64,000 nucleotides of DNA from Phenylobacterium sp. (GCA_004799545.1 SSMU01000023.1:186001-250000), one strand, 5' to 3'. Counted from the stretch's first letter, positions 16,708-27,451 are shown. Numbers and translations are program-made. The notes: generated by a model not told the origin, from the letters alone.

Positions 16708-17673
16708 ATGAAGGCGGCGGTCTACTACGAGAACGGCGGCCCGGATGTGTTCCGCTACGAGGAGGTTCCCGACCCGCCGCTGCATCCCAAGGGCGTGCTG
16801 GTCCGCGTCGAGGCGGTCTCCATCGAGGGCGGCGACACCCTCAACCGCTTCCGCGGCGCCTTGGTCACCAAGCCCCATGTGGTCGGCTACCAGGCGGCCG
16901 GCGAGGTCGTGCAGGCGGGCGAGGAGGTCACCGAGCTCCGGGTCGGCCAGAAGGTGGTCACCACGGGCGCCTTCGGCAGCCATGCGGAGCTGCGCGCCGT
17001 GCCGGCCCGGACCGCCTGGCCGATCCCCGAGGGCATGGACGTCCGGCTGGCGGCCGCCGTCCCGATCCCGTTCGGCACAGCCCACGAATGCCTGTTCGAG
17101 TTCGGCCGGATGAAGAAGGGCGAGATCGTCCTGGTGCAGGCGGGCGCCTCAGGCGTCGGCGTCGCCGCCATCCAGCTGGCCGCGCGGGCTGGCGCCTCGA
17201 TGGTGCTGGCCACCGCCTCCTCGGACGAGCGGCTGGAGAAGCTGAAGCCGCTCGGCCTCACCCACGGCATCAACTACCAGACCAGCGACCTGGTCAGCGA
17301 GGTCATGCGGCTGACCGACAAGAAGGGCGCCGACGTGATCGTCGACCCGGTCGGCGGCCCCACCCTGCAGTCCTCGATCCTGTCGCTGGCCTACAGGGGC
17401 CGCGTCTCGATGGTCGGCCAGGCCGGGCGCGAGCCGATGAAGGTCGATGTCTCCACCATGATGGGCGGCAACCGCAGCCTCTCCGGCGTCTTCCTGGGCG
17501 CCGAGATCGCCACCGACCGGGTGCACAACCTGATCCAGGGCCTGATCGACGACGTCCACAAGGGCGAGCTGAAGGTGGTGGTCGACCGGGTGTTCAAACT
17601 CTCCGAAGCCGCCGAGGCCCACCGCTACATCGAAAGCCGCCAGGCCGTGGGCCGGGTGCTGCTGGTCCCCTGA
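16708..17673 (+). CDS. Zinc-type/quinone oxidoreductase (MDR family)
   Basis: A 321-residue medium-chain dehydrogenase/reductase. The N-terminal GroES-like domain begins MKAAVYYENGGPDVFRYEE and the Rossmann part has 'VLVQAGASGVGVAAIQLAAR', the NADPH-binding signature of quinone oxidoreductases. The zinc-binding residues of alcohol dehydrogenases are not apparent, so it is best read as an NADPH:quinone or enone reductase. It is the first gene of a four-gene unit (hydrolase 16 bases on, then SDR, then phosphatase). Start supported by CGGGAGG at 16694-16700. Confidence 0.92.
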   Translation: MKAAVYYENGGPDVFRYEEVPDPPLHPKGVLVRVEAVSIEGGDTLNRFRGALVTKPHVVGYQAAGEVVQAGEEVTELRVGQKVVTTGAFGSHAELRAVPARTAWPIPEGMDVRLAAAVPIPFGTAHECLFEFGRMKKGEIVLVQAGASGVGVAAIQLAARAGASMVLATASSDERLEKLKPLGLTHGINYQTSDLVSEVMRLTDKKGADVIVDPVGGPTLQSSILSLAYRGRVSMVGQAGREPMKVDVSTMMGGNRSLSGVFLGAEIATDRVHNLIQGLIDDVHKGELKVVVDRVFKLSEAAEAHRYIESRQAVGRVLLVP

Positions 17674-17689
17674 CACTCAAGAGGTTTTC

Positions 17690-18532
17690 ATGCCGCGTGC
17701 AAAGAACGGCGCCGTCGAGATCGAGTACCAGACCTTCGGCGACGGCAAGCCGGAGACCGTCATCCTGATCAACGGCCTGGGCTCGCAGATGACCCGCTGG
17801 CCGGAGGCGTTCTGCGAGAAGCTGGTCGCCAAGGGCTACCGCGCGATCCGCATGGACAACCGCGATGTCGGCCTCTCCTCCTCGCTCGACGGCCAGAGCT
17901 ATTCGGTCCAGGACATGGCCAATGACGTGATCGCCGTGCTCGACGCGGCCGGCGTGAAGAAGGCCCATGTGGCCGGCGTCTCCATGGGCGGGATGATCAC
18001 CCAAACGGTGGCCATCGAGCATCCGGACCGCGTGCTCTCGATCACCTCGATCATGTCGGCCACCGGCGCGTCGGGGACCATGGATTCCACCCCCGAGGCC
18101 GCCGCCGTGCTCAACGTCCCACCGCCGGATCCCAAGGCCGACTTCGAGGCCTATGTGGTCCAGGGGATCAAGAACGCCCGGACCATCGGCAGCCCCGCCT
18201 ATCCCTGGGACGAGGCAGAGATCCGCCAGCGGGTGATCGATGAGTATCGGCGGGCCTACAATCCGGCCGGCGTCGGCCGTCAGATGGCCGCCATCCGCGC
18301 CGACGGCGACCGCAGCGCACGGCTCGGCAAACTGACCGTGCCGGCCGTGGTGCTGCACGGCGCCGACGATCCGCTGCTGAAGCCCTATGGCGGCGAGCAG
18401 ACCGCGGCCTCGATCCCGGGCGCGGAGCTCCGGATCGTGCCCGGCATGGGCCACGACCTGCCGCCCGGCCTCTACGACATCTTCGTCGACGCCATCATCG
18501 GGGCCGCGCAGCGCGCCAAAACGACGGCCTAA
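17690..18532 (+). CDS. Alpha/beta hydrolase
   Basis: A 280-residue cytoplasmic alpha/beta hydrolase. 'LINGLGSQMTRW' forms the oxyanion region, GVSMGG contains the nucleophile Ser98, the acid is in 'VLHGADDPLLKPYG' and the histidine in 'VPGMGHDLPPGLYD'. Similar proteins are annotated as ester or lactone hydrolases. Position inside the oxidoreductase-hydrolase-SDR unit (16-base and 24-base gaps) suggests it cleaves an ester or ring intermediate produced by the neighbouring dehydrogenases, which is inference. Confidence 0.92.
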   Translation: MPRAKNGAVEIEYQTFGDGKPETVILINGLGSQMTRWPEAFCEKLVAKGYRAIRMDNRDVGLSSSLDGQSYSVQDMANDVIAVLDAAGVKKAHVAGVSMGGMITQTVAIEHPDRVLSITSIMSATGASGTMDSTPEAAAVLNVPPPDPKADFEAYVVQGIKNARTIGSPAYPWDEAEIRQRVIDEYRRAYNPAGVGRQMAAIRADGDRSARLGKLTVPAVVLHGADDPLLKPYGGEQTAASIPGAELRIVPGMGHDLPPGLYDIFVDAIIGAAQRAKTTA

Positions 18533-18556
18533 TTCACGAGCAACAAGGGGATTTCC

Positions 18557-19342
18557 ATGGGACGTCTGGACGGCCGCTCGGCGGTGATCACCGGGGCGGC
18601 CAGCGGCATCGGCCGCGCGGCGGCGAAGATCTTCGCGGCCGAGGGCGCGCGCCTGGTCTGCGTCGACAAGGCTGAGACGGTCAGCGAGACCGCCAAGGCG
18701 ATCACCGACGCCGGCGGCAAGGCGGTGGCCCTGGCCGGCGACGCCGCCGACGAGGCGTTCGTGAAGAGCTACGTCGCCAAGGCGGTCTCCGAGCATGGCG
18801 GGCTGGACGTGGTCTGGGCCAACGCCGGCATCTCGGGCGGCTGGGTCCCGATGGAGGAGCAGGACGCCGCCCATTGGGCGGAGATCCTCCGGGTCAACCT
18901 GATCGGCCACTTCCTGGCGCTGAAGCACGCGGCCCCGATCATGATCACCAAGGGCCGGGGCTCGATCATCATGACCGCCTCGGTGGCCGGCATCCGCTCC
19001 GGCGCCGGCGGCATGCCCTATTCGGCGTCCAAGGCCGGGGTCATCAGCCTGGCGCAGACCGCGGCCAACGAGCTCTACGGCACCGGCGTCCGGGTCAACG
19101 CCATCTGTCCCGGCCTCATCGAGACCGGCATGACCAAGCCGATCTACGACCAGGCCCGCGCGCGCGGCACCGACGACAAGATCGGCCAGCTCAACCCGCT
19201 GATGCGCGGCGGCGAGCCGCACGAGATCGCCAACATGGGCCTGTTCCTGGCCTCGGACGAAGCCTCCTACGTCAACGGCCAGTTCATCGCGGTGGACGGC
19301 GGGCTGTCGTCCTCCCACCCGGTGGTCCGCCGCCGCCGGTGA
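18557..19342 (+). CDS. Short-chain dehydrogenase/reductase
   Basis: A 261-residue classical SDR. The cofactor motif TGAASGIG is at 12-19, D36-like 'CVDKAE' favours NAD, 'NAG' follows the fourth strand, and the catalytic Tyr155-x3-Lys159 lies in PYSASKAG. The C-terminal 'SYVNGQFIAVDGGLSSS' is typical. It probably oxidises a secondary alcohol or reduces a ketone in a small catabolic pathway with its two upstream neighbours. Its TGA overlaps the GTG start of the histidine phosphatase. Confidence 0.93.
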   Translation: MGRLDGRSAVITGAASGIGRAAAKIFAAEGARLVCVDKAETVSETAKAITDAGGKAVALAGDAADEAFVKSYVAKAVSEHGGLDVVWANAGISGGWVPMEEQDAAHWAEILRVNLIGHFLALKHAAPIMITKGRGSIIMTASVAGIRSGAGGMPYSASKAGVISLAQTAANELYGTGVRVNAICPGLIETGMTKPIYDQARARGTDDKIGQLNPLMRGGEPHEIANMGLFLASDEASYVNGQFIAVDGGLSSSHPVVRRRR

Positions 19343-19935
19343 TCTACCTGGTCCGCCACGGCGAGACCGAATGGAACGTCGCGCGCCGGATGCAGGGGCG
19401 GCAGGAGTCGCGCCTGACGCCGCGCGGCGAGCGCCAGGCGGCGGCGATGGCCGGGCTGCTCGCGGACCTGATCGCCTGCGAGGCGCCGGCCGCCTGGCGG
19501 CTGGTGTCCAGTCCGCTGGGCCGGGCGCGCCAGACCGCCGCAGCGATCGCCGCCCGCCTGGGTCTCCCCATCGAGCTGGACGAGCGACTGGCCGAGATCG
19601 CCTTCGGCGAATGGGAGGGCCGGCTGCGCGACGAGGTCGCGCCCCAGCATCCCGAGGTGTTCGCCACGCGCGAATGGCTGGTCTCGCCGCCGGGCGGAGA
19701 GACCTTCGACGAGGTCTGGGCGCGCGTCAGCGCCTGGCTCGCCGACCAGCCGCCGGAGCCTGAGCGGCGCGTGATCGCGGTCAGCCATGGCGTCACCGGC
19801 CGGATCCTGCGCGGCGTCTACGCCGGGCTGTCGCGGCAGGAGACCTTGATGCAGGACGTCCCGCAGGACGCCGTCTTCCGGCTGATCCAAGGCCAGGTCC
19901 ACCGCTTCGACTGCGAGCCCTTGGAAGACGCTTGA
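19339..19935 (+). CDS. Histidine phosphatase family protein
   Basis: A 198-residue phosphoglycerate-mutase-like phosphatase. The phospho-accepting histidine is H7 in LVRHGETEWN, with a second arginine/glutamate set in 'SSPLGRARQTAAAI' and 'EIAFGEWEGR' and the second histidine in 'VSHGVTGRILRG'. It overlaps the SDR stop as GTGA, so I take the GTG at 19339 as start; the frame is open further upstream only as a shadow of the SDR. Function as a broad phosphatase (for example CobC/GpmB-like) is likely but unspecific. Confidence 0.9.
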   Translation: MIYLVRHGETEWNVARRMQGRQESRLTPRGERQAAAMAGLLADLIACEAPAAWRLVSSPLGRARQTAAAIAARLGLPIELDERLAEIAFGEWEGRLRDEVAPQHPEVFATREWLVSPPGGETFDEVWARVSAWLADQPPEPERRVIAVSHGVTGRILRGVYAGLSRQETLMQDVPQDAVFRLIQGQVHRFDCEPLEDA

Positions 19936-19938
19936 AGA

Positions 19939-21894
19939 TCAGGCGTTGCTGAGCCGGCGGGCCTCGGCGCGCAGGTCGTAGTAGTAGGCCACCTCCAGCT
20001 CGAAGTCCGGCCAATGGTCGGCGGCGATCCAGTGGTCCACCAGCCCCAGCTTGGCGCACAGCCGCACGAAGCGCGGATCGCGGCGCAGCACGGCGAACAT
20101 CGGCGTGAAGAGGATGTTCAGCGACACCTCGCCCGGCGTCAGCCGCCCGAGGGGATCGTACAGATGGTCGAAGGAGGCCTCGTCGAGCAGATCGAAGACC
20201 TGGTCCGCGAACCCTTGCTTGGCCAGGAACCCCAGGCTGCTCACCGGGATGGCCCCGCTGGTCTCCAGCTGGCGGCGGAGCTTGGCGATCTGCGCCGCGC
20301 ACTGTTCGCCGGTCCAGCTGCGGATGGCCTCGGCCATCTCGCGCATATTGGGGATCAGCGGCATGCCGAGGCCTTGCGGGCGCAGGCGCGCGAGACGCCG
20401 GTCATACCGGTCCCAGTCGCCCGCCTCGTAGGCGAAGCGCAGGGCCGCGGCCTGCAGCAGGAAGGCGTCCGGCCAGCGCGTGGCGTCGCGTTCGACCACC
20501 TCGCGGGCCTCCTCGATCCGTCCCGCACCCTCCAGGACGTAGGGGTAGTAGAAGGCGGCGTAGCGGGGATCGAGCTGGTAGGCCCGCTCCACATAGTCGT
20601 AGGCCAGCCGCTGGTAGCCCAGCACGTCGCACAGGCCGCCCGCATGGATCAGCACGATGGGGTCGTTGGGGGCCGCCGCCAGGGCCTTGTCGACCAGGGC
20701 CAGCCGTTCGGCGAAGCGGCTGCATATCGGCTCGGCGATCTCCAGCGCCAGGTAGGCGTAGGCGGCGGAGGGATCGAGGGCCACGGCGCGTTCGGCGGCC
20801 TGGATCGCGCCCAGCCGCACGGCCGTGCTGGCGTCCCCCGCCTGGACCCAGCGGAACAGGATCGCCCGCGCGAAGGCCAGCAGGGCCCCAGCCTGGGCGA
20901 AGCCGGGGGCGATGGCGACCGCCTGCTCCAGAAGGCCGATGTCGAAGTTCACCCGATCGAGGCTGAGGTCGCGGGCCCTGAGGTAGAGGTCGTAGGCCGC
21001 CGGATCGATCGGCCCGGCCATCGGCGAGGGGGCGAACTGGGCGTTGAGGGCCTCGGCCACCTGGGCGGCGATCTCGTCCTGCAGGGCGAAGACGTCCGAC
21101 AGATTGCGGTCGAAGCGGTCGGACCAGAGGCTGGTCTGGGTGATGCAGTCGACCAGCTCGACGCTGATCCGCAACCGATCGCCGCTGCGCCGCACCGCGC
21201 CGTCCAGCACATGGGTCGCGCCCAGCTGCTCGGCCACCCGCCGCGCCGACTTCTCCTCGCGGCGGAACTGGAAGCTTGAGGCGCGTCCGACCACCCGGAG
21301 CTTGGTGGTCTTGGCGACGGTCAGCAGGATCTCCTCGGAGATGCCGTCGGAGAAATAGAGGAAGTCCGGATCGCCGCTGAGGTTATCGAAGGCCAGCACC
21401 GCCAGCAGGGGCGACGGGTCGGGCCGCGCGACGGGCGTCGGCCGGTCCATGGCGGGCGCGGGCTCGGCGACCTCGGCGGCCAGCAGCCGATAGCCGACCT
21501 TGGTGATGGTCTCCAGACGCAGCGCCTCGCCCGCGAGCTGGTCGCAGACCCGGCGCAGCTGGCCGATCACCCGGTTCAGGGCGTCCTCGCCGACCACCAC
21601 CCCGTGCCAGCAGCTCTCCTGTAGCTCGTCGCGGGTGAGGATCTCACCCCGCGCCCGGGCGAGGGCGACCAGCACCTGCATCACCCGCGGCTGCAGGATC
21701 TCCTCGCCGCCGCCGGCGTGGACCACCCGGCGGAGCGCGGGTTCGATGCTGAGCGGGCCGAGGCTAAGGGGGGCTTCGTGGGCGAGGACGACCCGGCCGC
21801 GAGGCGCGCGGACGGCGGGCGGCTCGACGCCCCGTTCCACCGCCGGCCCCGTCGTGTCGTCCATCTGGAGACGCCGTCCCGATTGAAAGCTCAC
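19939..21894 (-). CDS. Winged-helix regulator with TolB-like and TPR domains
   Basis: A 651-residue protein. An OmpR/CadC-type winged helix (about 40-140: 'ILTRDELQESCWHGVVVGED', 'NRVIGQLRRVCD', 'TITKVGYRLLA') is joined to a TolB-like/FlgO domain (about 160-275: 'LAVLAFDNLSGDPDFLYFSD', 'GATHVLDGAVRRSGDRLRIS') and a long alpha-helical TPR-like tail. CadC-type proteins usually have a membrane helix between the two parts; none is obvious here, so this one may be soluble. No genes for a cognate system are adjacent except UrcA. Start at 21894; an ATG ten codons later is possible. Confidence 0.9.
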   Translation of the reverse strand: MSFQSGRRLQMDDTTGPAVERGVEPPAVRAPRGRVVLAHEAPLSLGPLSIEPALRRVVHAGGGEEILQPRVMQVLVALARARGEILTRDELQESCWHGVVVGEDALNRVIGQLRRVCDQLAGEALRLETITKVGYRLLAAEVAEPAPAMDRPTPVARPDPSPLLAVLAFDNLSGDPDFLYFSDGISEEILLTVAKTTKLRVVGRASSFQFRREEKSARRVAEQLGATHVLDGAVRRSGDRLRISVELVDCITQTSLWSDRFDRNLSDVFALQDEIAAQVAEALNAQFAPSPMAGPIDPAAYDLYLRARDLSLDRVNFDIGLLEQAVAIAPGFAQAGALLAFARAILFRWVQAGDASTAVRLGAIQAAERAVALDPSAAYAYLALEIAEPICSRFAERLALVDKALAAAPNDPIVLIHAGGLCDVLGYQRLAYDYVERAYQLDPRYAAFYYPYVLEGAGRIEEAREVVERDATRWPDAFLLQAAALRFAYEAGDWDRYDRRLARLRPQGLGMPLIPNMREMAEAIRSWTGEQCAAQIAKLRRQLETSGAIPVSSLGFLAKQGFADQVFDLLDEASFDHLYDPLGRLTPGEVSLNILFTPMFAVLRRDPRFVRLCAKLGLVDHWIAADHWPDFELEVAYYYDLRAEARRLSNA

Positions 21895-21996
21895 GCGTGC
21901 GGTGAGGCGGGGACGTTAACAGCCGGACCCGGCGACCGCTACAAGGCGGGCGCCGGGCGTTTGGCTCTGCGGTGCATCTGTGGCGCGGGCCCGACG

Positions 21997-22025
21997 CCCC
22001 GGCGCGGTTGGGGATCGCGCCGGGG
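21997..22025. terminator. GC-rich hairpin downstream of the UrcA gene
   Basis: Perfect 10-bp stem CCCCGGCGCG / CGCGCCGGGG around a 9-base loop, 20 bases beyond the stop of the UrcA gene (minus strand). There is no T-tract, so intrinsic termination is uncertain; it may simply be an mRNA 3' stem. Confidence 0.4.
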
Positions 22026-22045
22026 TCCTGGACCCGCATACCCCT

Positions 22046-22405
22046 TTAGCGGCGGGCGTCGGTGTAGCTCACCGCCTGCAGGTTGGTGTGGCTGAGCGAG
22101 GCGACGAGCGGGCTGTTCAGCGTGGTCACCGCCCGGGTGACGGCGGCCTTCAGGCAGGCGCGCTGACGGGCGTACTCGGACATGTCGTGCAGGCTGGTGG
22201 TGTCGCCGCAGACGGCGCGCGCCGCCGACTGGATGCGGTGCAGGGCCGCCTGGGCGCCGGCCTCGGTGCGGAGGTCGATGTCGGCGACCGAGATCTTCAT
22301 GGTCCGGACGTCCGGGTCGGAGGCGACGCCGGCATGGGCGGAGCCGGCGATGAAGCCGAGGGTGGAGACCGCGATCAGGGCGGAGGCGAGGGTCTTGGCG
22401 AGCAT
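22046..22405 (-). CDS. UrcA family secreted small protein
   Basis: A 119-residue protein with a Sec signal peptide (MLAKTLASALIAVSTLGF..AHA, residues 1-26) and the UrcA-family core: 'MKISVADIDLRTEAGAQAAL', 'RIQSAARAVCGD' and 'CLKAAVTRAVTTLNSP'. Two conserved cysteines could form a disulfide. UrcA proteins are common and multi-copy in Caulobacterales and Sphingomonadales, and are thought to be periplasmic, with no established function. I used the ATG at 22405, which has GAAGGA 9 bases upstream; the longer frame adds 57 residues of non-coding composition. Confidence 0.9.
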   Translation of the reverse strand: MLAKTLASALIAVSTLGFIAGSAHAGVASDPDVRTMKISVADIDLRTEAGAQAALHRIQSAARAVCGDTTSLHDMSEYARQRACLKAAVTRAVTTLNSPLVASLSHTNLQAVSYTDARR

Positions 22406-22520
22406 GGCGAGGGTCCTTCGAGGTTCGGTGGCGCGGGGTTGCGCCGATGACCCCAAGAAAGCCCGCGATGCGGATCGGCCGACAGGACGTCGACCTGATC
22501 TTCCGCCGATCAAACGCCGA

Positions 22521-23903
22521 TCAAACGGCCTTTGCGGCGCCCGGCCCGATGGTCGACGAGAGGTAGGCCCGCGCACGGCGCATGAAGCTGCCCACCGGCT
22601 CGTAGCCGACGGTTTCGCAATAGCCGGTCCCGGTCAGGGTCACCGGCCCACCGAAGCCGCCCGGCGGCGGCTCGGCGAGGCGCAGGGAGATGCCGGCCGG
22701 CGCCTCGCCCTGGATGCTCTGGTTGACCGCCAGGAAGCTGGCGTCGCCGGTCCACGGCGTGGTCTCGAAGGTGAAGGTCGGCCGCTCCCCGCCGCCCCTG
22801 GCGGTGAAGGCTCCGCTCCAGGCGACCGGCAGCATGGCGTCGCCCATGAGCGGCATGAAGGCGGGCATGGAGATGACGCCTTCCAGGAAGGTCTTCTGCC
22901 AGATGCCGTCCACGGGCCGCAGGTAGAAGCCGTAGGGGGCCGGCAAGGTCGGCAGCATCGGGCCTTCCTGAAAGCCCGCCACGACCAGGGAATCGCCGTT
23001 CTCGAGGTTGAAGATGCAGAAGGTCCAGCCGCCGATCCCCTGCGGCGGCGTCCAGGTCTCGGGCGGGGTCGGCACGGGGCCGCTGGGCGGCGGCAGCGGC
23101 TGGTACATCATCTCGTGGTCCATCCAGGCCGTGCCGGAGACCTGGTAGGTCTGGCCGCCGACCGAGACCTGGCCGCTCACCTGCAGCTGCGGCCAGCTGT
23201 AGTAGAGCCCGGCCCGTGGCGGCGGGGTGAAGCCGTCCTTGCCCTGCAGGAAGAAGGCGCTCTGCGCCGCCATCTTGCTGCTCAGCGTCAGCTCGACGAT
23301 CAGCGGATCGCCGTCGGGCGGATTGTCCTGAATGGAGACCTGCAGCGGCAGCACGTCGACGGAACCGGAGAAGCTGTCCGGCCCGCACTGGAAGAGGAAG
23401 GGGTCGGCCTGCATGGTCGTGGTCCCGCCGAACGGCGGCCAGACCAGGTTGGGCGAGCGGAAATAGCTCTTCGGCCCGGACGCGGTGGTGTGCACCACCG
23501 TCGCATAGCTGAACAGCAGCTGGGCCTCTTCGACGCTCCAGCCGGCCTGCGCCTGGATGGCCGGATCGATCACCTGGTTGCGCTGCATGGAGAGCAGCAC
23601 GCCCATCCGCTCGTCCGGCGCGCCGCCCTCGACCGTCAGGTTGCAGGCGATCCAGTACCACTCCGGGGGTTGGCCCGGGTGCGGGGCGTGGTCGCGCGGG
23701 AACTCCAGCGATGCGGGCGGCGGCGAATACCAGGCCGAGGGCCCTTCGCCCAGCATGGTGATGATCGGGCCGACGGCGTCGGCGGAGGCGAGGAAGCGGG
23801 CAGCGGCGTCGAGTTCGGCCTGCAGGTCGAAGGCCACCTTGGCGCGAGCCGATATGCCGGCCATGGATTGCAGCAGCGCTTCGCCCGGCGTCATGGTGGC
23901 CAT
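22521..23903 (-). CDS. AttH/CrtC-type lipocalin-like protein
   Basis: A 460-residue protein. After an N-terminal helical part (1-60) come features of the AttH/CrtC hydratase-like lipocalin fold, including 'GTAWMDHEMMYQPLP' and 'GGWTFCIFNLENGDSLVV', with a matching second barrel toward the C-terminus ending 'GPVTLTGTGYCETVGYEPVG'. Family members include carotenoid 1,2-hydratase and secreted putative hydrolases. Here no carotenoid genes are nearby and no signal peptide is evident, so the role is unknown. Start at 23903 is supported by GGGGGA upstream. Confidence 0.8.
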   Translation of the reverse strand: MATMTPGEALLQSMAGISARAKVAFDLQAELDAAARFLASADAVGPIITMLGEGPSAWYSPPPASLEFPRDHAPHPGQPPEWYWIACNLTVEGGAPDERMGVLLSMQRNQVIDPAIQAQAGWSVEEAQLLFSYATVVHTTASGPKSYFRSPNLVWPPFGGTTTMQADPFLFQCGPDSFSGSVDVLPLQVSIQDNPPDGDPLIVELTLSSKMAAQSAFFLQGKDGFTPPPRAGLYYSWPQLQVSGQVSVGGQTYQVSGTAWMDHEMMYQPLPPPSGPVPTPPETWTPPQGIGGWTFCIFNLENGDSLVVAGFQEGPMLPTLPAPYGFYLRPVDGIWQKTFLEGVISMPAFMPLMGDAMLPVAWSGAFTARGGGERPTFTFETTPWTGDASFLAVNQSIQGEAPAGISLRLAEPPPGGFGGPVTLTGTGYCETVGYEPVGSFMRRARAYLSSTIGPGAAKAV

Positions 23904-24115
23904 GGTGGAATCCCCCTCTATCCGACCGGCGAGGCGTGGGCCCGCGGGCGGCGCGAAGCTAGGGGTTCACAGCTCTACCGCCAAGCTCAAGGCGCCGCTG
24001 ACGCGATATGGCCTTGGTGGGTCCACAAGCTGAACAGGAAATCGCCACAGTGCGGCGGTGAATTGCTCCTCGACGACGGATCAACCCCCCAAACCCGATC
24101 TGCGTCACACGCACG

Positions 24116-24148
24116 GAGCCCCGGCGATCCCCAGCCCCGCCGGGGCTC
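24116..24148. terminator. Hairpin 3' of the small membrane protein gene
   Basis: Ten-bp stem GAGCCCCGGC / GCCGGGGCTC with a 13-base loop, lying just beyond the stop of the gene at 24168-24404 on the minus strand. No T-run follows, so it is only a possible terminator. The rest of the gap 23904-24167 shows nothing I can name. Confidence 0.35.
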
Positions 24149-24167
24149 CAATCGTTCCCGGCAGACC

Positions 24168-24404
24168 TCAGATGCGGCGGCGGACCCAGCGCGGGACGGC
24201 CACCGCGCGCGGCGCGGCGCGCATGTGCAGCATGCCGAGCAGCGCCACGACGGCGAGCGCGCCCAGGGCGAAGGCCCCGGCGGTGGCCAGGGAGATGCCC
24301 GCGGCGCCCACCGTGAGCGGCCGCGGCTGCATCCAGCGCACCAGTTCGCCGTTCGGCTCCGGCGGCAGCACGTCGTCGACCTCGTCGTATGAGCTCTCGG
24401 TCAT
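24168..24404 (-). CDS. Small single-pass membrane protein, unknown
   Basis: A 78-residue protein: an acidic N-terminus (MTESSYDEVDDVLPPEPNGE), one transmembrane helix (about 33-60, 'AAGISLATAGAFALGALAVV'), and a short arginine-rich C-terminus ending WVRRRI. The ATG at 24404 has GGAGG 8 bases upstream. I do not recognise the family, though small proteins of this layout are common in Caulobacterales. It stands alone between a hairpin and a composite repeat. Confidence 0.7.
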   Translation of the reverse strand: MTESSYDEVDDVLPPEPNGELVRWMQPRPLTVGAAGISLATAGAFALGALAVVALLGMLHMRAAPRAVAVPRWVRRRI

Positions 24405-24503
24405 GGCTGAAGCCTCCGCCAACATGGGTCCCTAAGCGGTCAACCCGCGCCCATGGCAGGGGTTCCGTGACGGGCGGCCCGAGGGTAGAAGGCGCACAGC
24501 CCA

Positions 24504-24617
24504 AGACCCTTCCTGGTTCAGGTGGAATCACCTGAACCAGATAAGAAGGGTCTGTCTCAATAGTTTAGAGCGCGTCGGGCGGCGAAACCGGTATCCACTT
24601 TCGCCTGACGCGCTCTA
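24504..24617 (-). repeat. Family II composite two-hairpin repeat, copy A
   Basis: A 114-bp element made of two palindromes. The first, 24504-24553, is a nested hairpin (AGACCCTTC..GAAGGGTCT outside, CTGGTTCAGGTG..CACCTGAACCAG inside). The second, 24566-24617, runs TAGAGCGCGTC..GACGCGCTCTA with GGCGAAA..TTTCGCC inside. It is present again, same length but inverted, at 31374-31487. It lies 21 bases before the yebC start. Confidence 0.9.
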
Positions 24618-24638
24618 GGTTGAACTCTCTGCGAGCCC

Positions 24639-25382
24639 ATGGCCGGACATTCCAAGTTCAAGAACATCATGCACCGCAAGGGCCGCGCGGACTCCGCCCG
24701 GTCCAAGGCCTTCTCCAAGCTCTCTCGCGAGATCACCGTGGCGGCCAAGACGGGCCTGCCCGACCCCACCATGAATTCGCGCCTGCGCCTGGCGGTGGCC
24801 AACGCCAAGGCCGAGTCCATGCCCAAGGACGTCATCGACCGGGCGATCAAGAAGGCCACCGGCGGCGACGCCGAGACCTATGAGGAGATCCGCTACGAGG
24901 GCTTCGGCCCGGGCGGCGTCGGCGTGATCGTCGAGGTGCTGACCGACAACCGCAACCGCGCGGCCTCCAACGTGCGCTCGATCTTCACCAAGAGCGGCGG
25001 CAACCTCGGTGAGGGCGCGGTGTCGTTCATGTTCGATCGGGTGGGCCAGATCCTCTATTCGGCCGCGGCCGGCTCCGAGGACCAGGTGATGGAGGCGGCC
25101 ATCGAGGCGGGGGCCGAGGACGTGCAGTCCGACGAGGACGGCCACACCATCTACACCGCCTTCGGGAACCTGTCGGAGGTCGCGGCCGCGCTGGAGGCCG
25201 CGCTCGGCCCGGCGCAGTCGACGTCCATCGTCTGGCGGCCGAAGACCCTGACGCCGATCACCGGCGATCCGGCCGCCACCTTCCTGAAGCTGATCGACGC
25301 CCTGGAGGACGAGGACGACGTGCAGAACGTCTATTCCAACGCCGACATCCCCGCCGACGAGCTGGAGCGACTGGCCGGTTGA
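24639..25382 (+). CDS. yebC: YebC/PmpR family protein
   Basis: A 247-residue protein with the diagnostic N-terminus [20 protein letters not shown], '[20 protein letters not shown]', '[20 protein letters not shown]' and '[11 protein letters not shown]'. It was long annotated as a DNA-binding regulator; recent work on the family (bacterial YebC, mitochondrial TACO1) points to a role in translation of difficult proline-rich stretches. In many Alphaproteobacteria it is directly before ruvC, whereas here ruvC is 10 kb away. It overlaps the next small gene by one base. Confidence 0.97.
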   Translation: MAGHSKFKNIMHRKGRADSARSKAFSKLSREITVAAKTGLPDPTMNSRLRLAVANAKAESMPKDVIDRAIKKATGGDAETYEEIRYEGFGPGGVGVIVEVLTDNRNRAASNVRSIFTKSGGNLGEGAVSFMFDRVGQILYSAAAGSEDQVMEAAIEAGAEDVQSDEDGHTIYTAFGNLSEVAAALEAALGPAQSTSIVWRPKTLTPITGDPAATFLKLIDALEDEDDVQNVYSNADIPADELERLAG

Positions 25383-25575
25383 TGGCGCCGCCCCGCGATC
25401 CCAGGGTCACCGACCTGCGCCGCTACCGGCGGGAGCGGGAGCGCGCGCGCCGGGCGGCGCCCAAGCCGGCCGCCGGCCCGAACGAATCCTTCCTGGGCGC
25501 CCGCCCGCGCGCCGGCCTGATCCTGATCCTGGCCGTCGTGGTGCTGGCGGTGATGGCCTACCTGCAGGTCAGGCG

Positions 25576-25579
<4 letters not shown>
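25382..25579 (+). CDS. Small tail-anchored membrane protein, unknown
   Basis: A 65-residue protein with a highly basic N-terminal half (RRYRRERERARRAAPK) and a C-terminal transmembrane helix (about 42-62, 'LILILAVVVLAVMAYLQ'). The ATG at 25382 shares its first base with the yebC stop (TGATG), so it is translationally coupled; a TTG one codon earlier is also possible. Its stop overlaps that of the convergent kinase gene by four bases (CTAA, 25576-25579). Family not recognised. Confidence 0.75.
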
Positions 25580-27366
<1,787 letters not shown>

Positions 27367-27451
27367 CGGCGCGCGCGAGGATGGCGTTAATCGGCGTGGT
27401 GAAGATCGTGCGCCAAAATGCCGCAGAACGTCGCGGCGCGGGCCGCCGACG

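Noticed and set aside
17594-19318. 574-codon minus-strand frame opposite the hydrolase and SDR genes
   Set aside because: Composition is typical of antisense translation in GC-rich DNA; the plus-strand genes have catalytic motifs and short spacing.
22182-24392. 736-codon plus-strand frame opposite UrcA and the lipocalin-like gene
   Set aside because: Low-complexity composition and no family resemblance; the minus-strand genes have signal peptide, motifs and ribosome sites.
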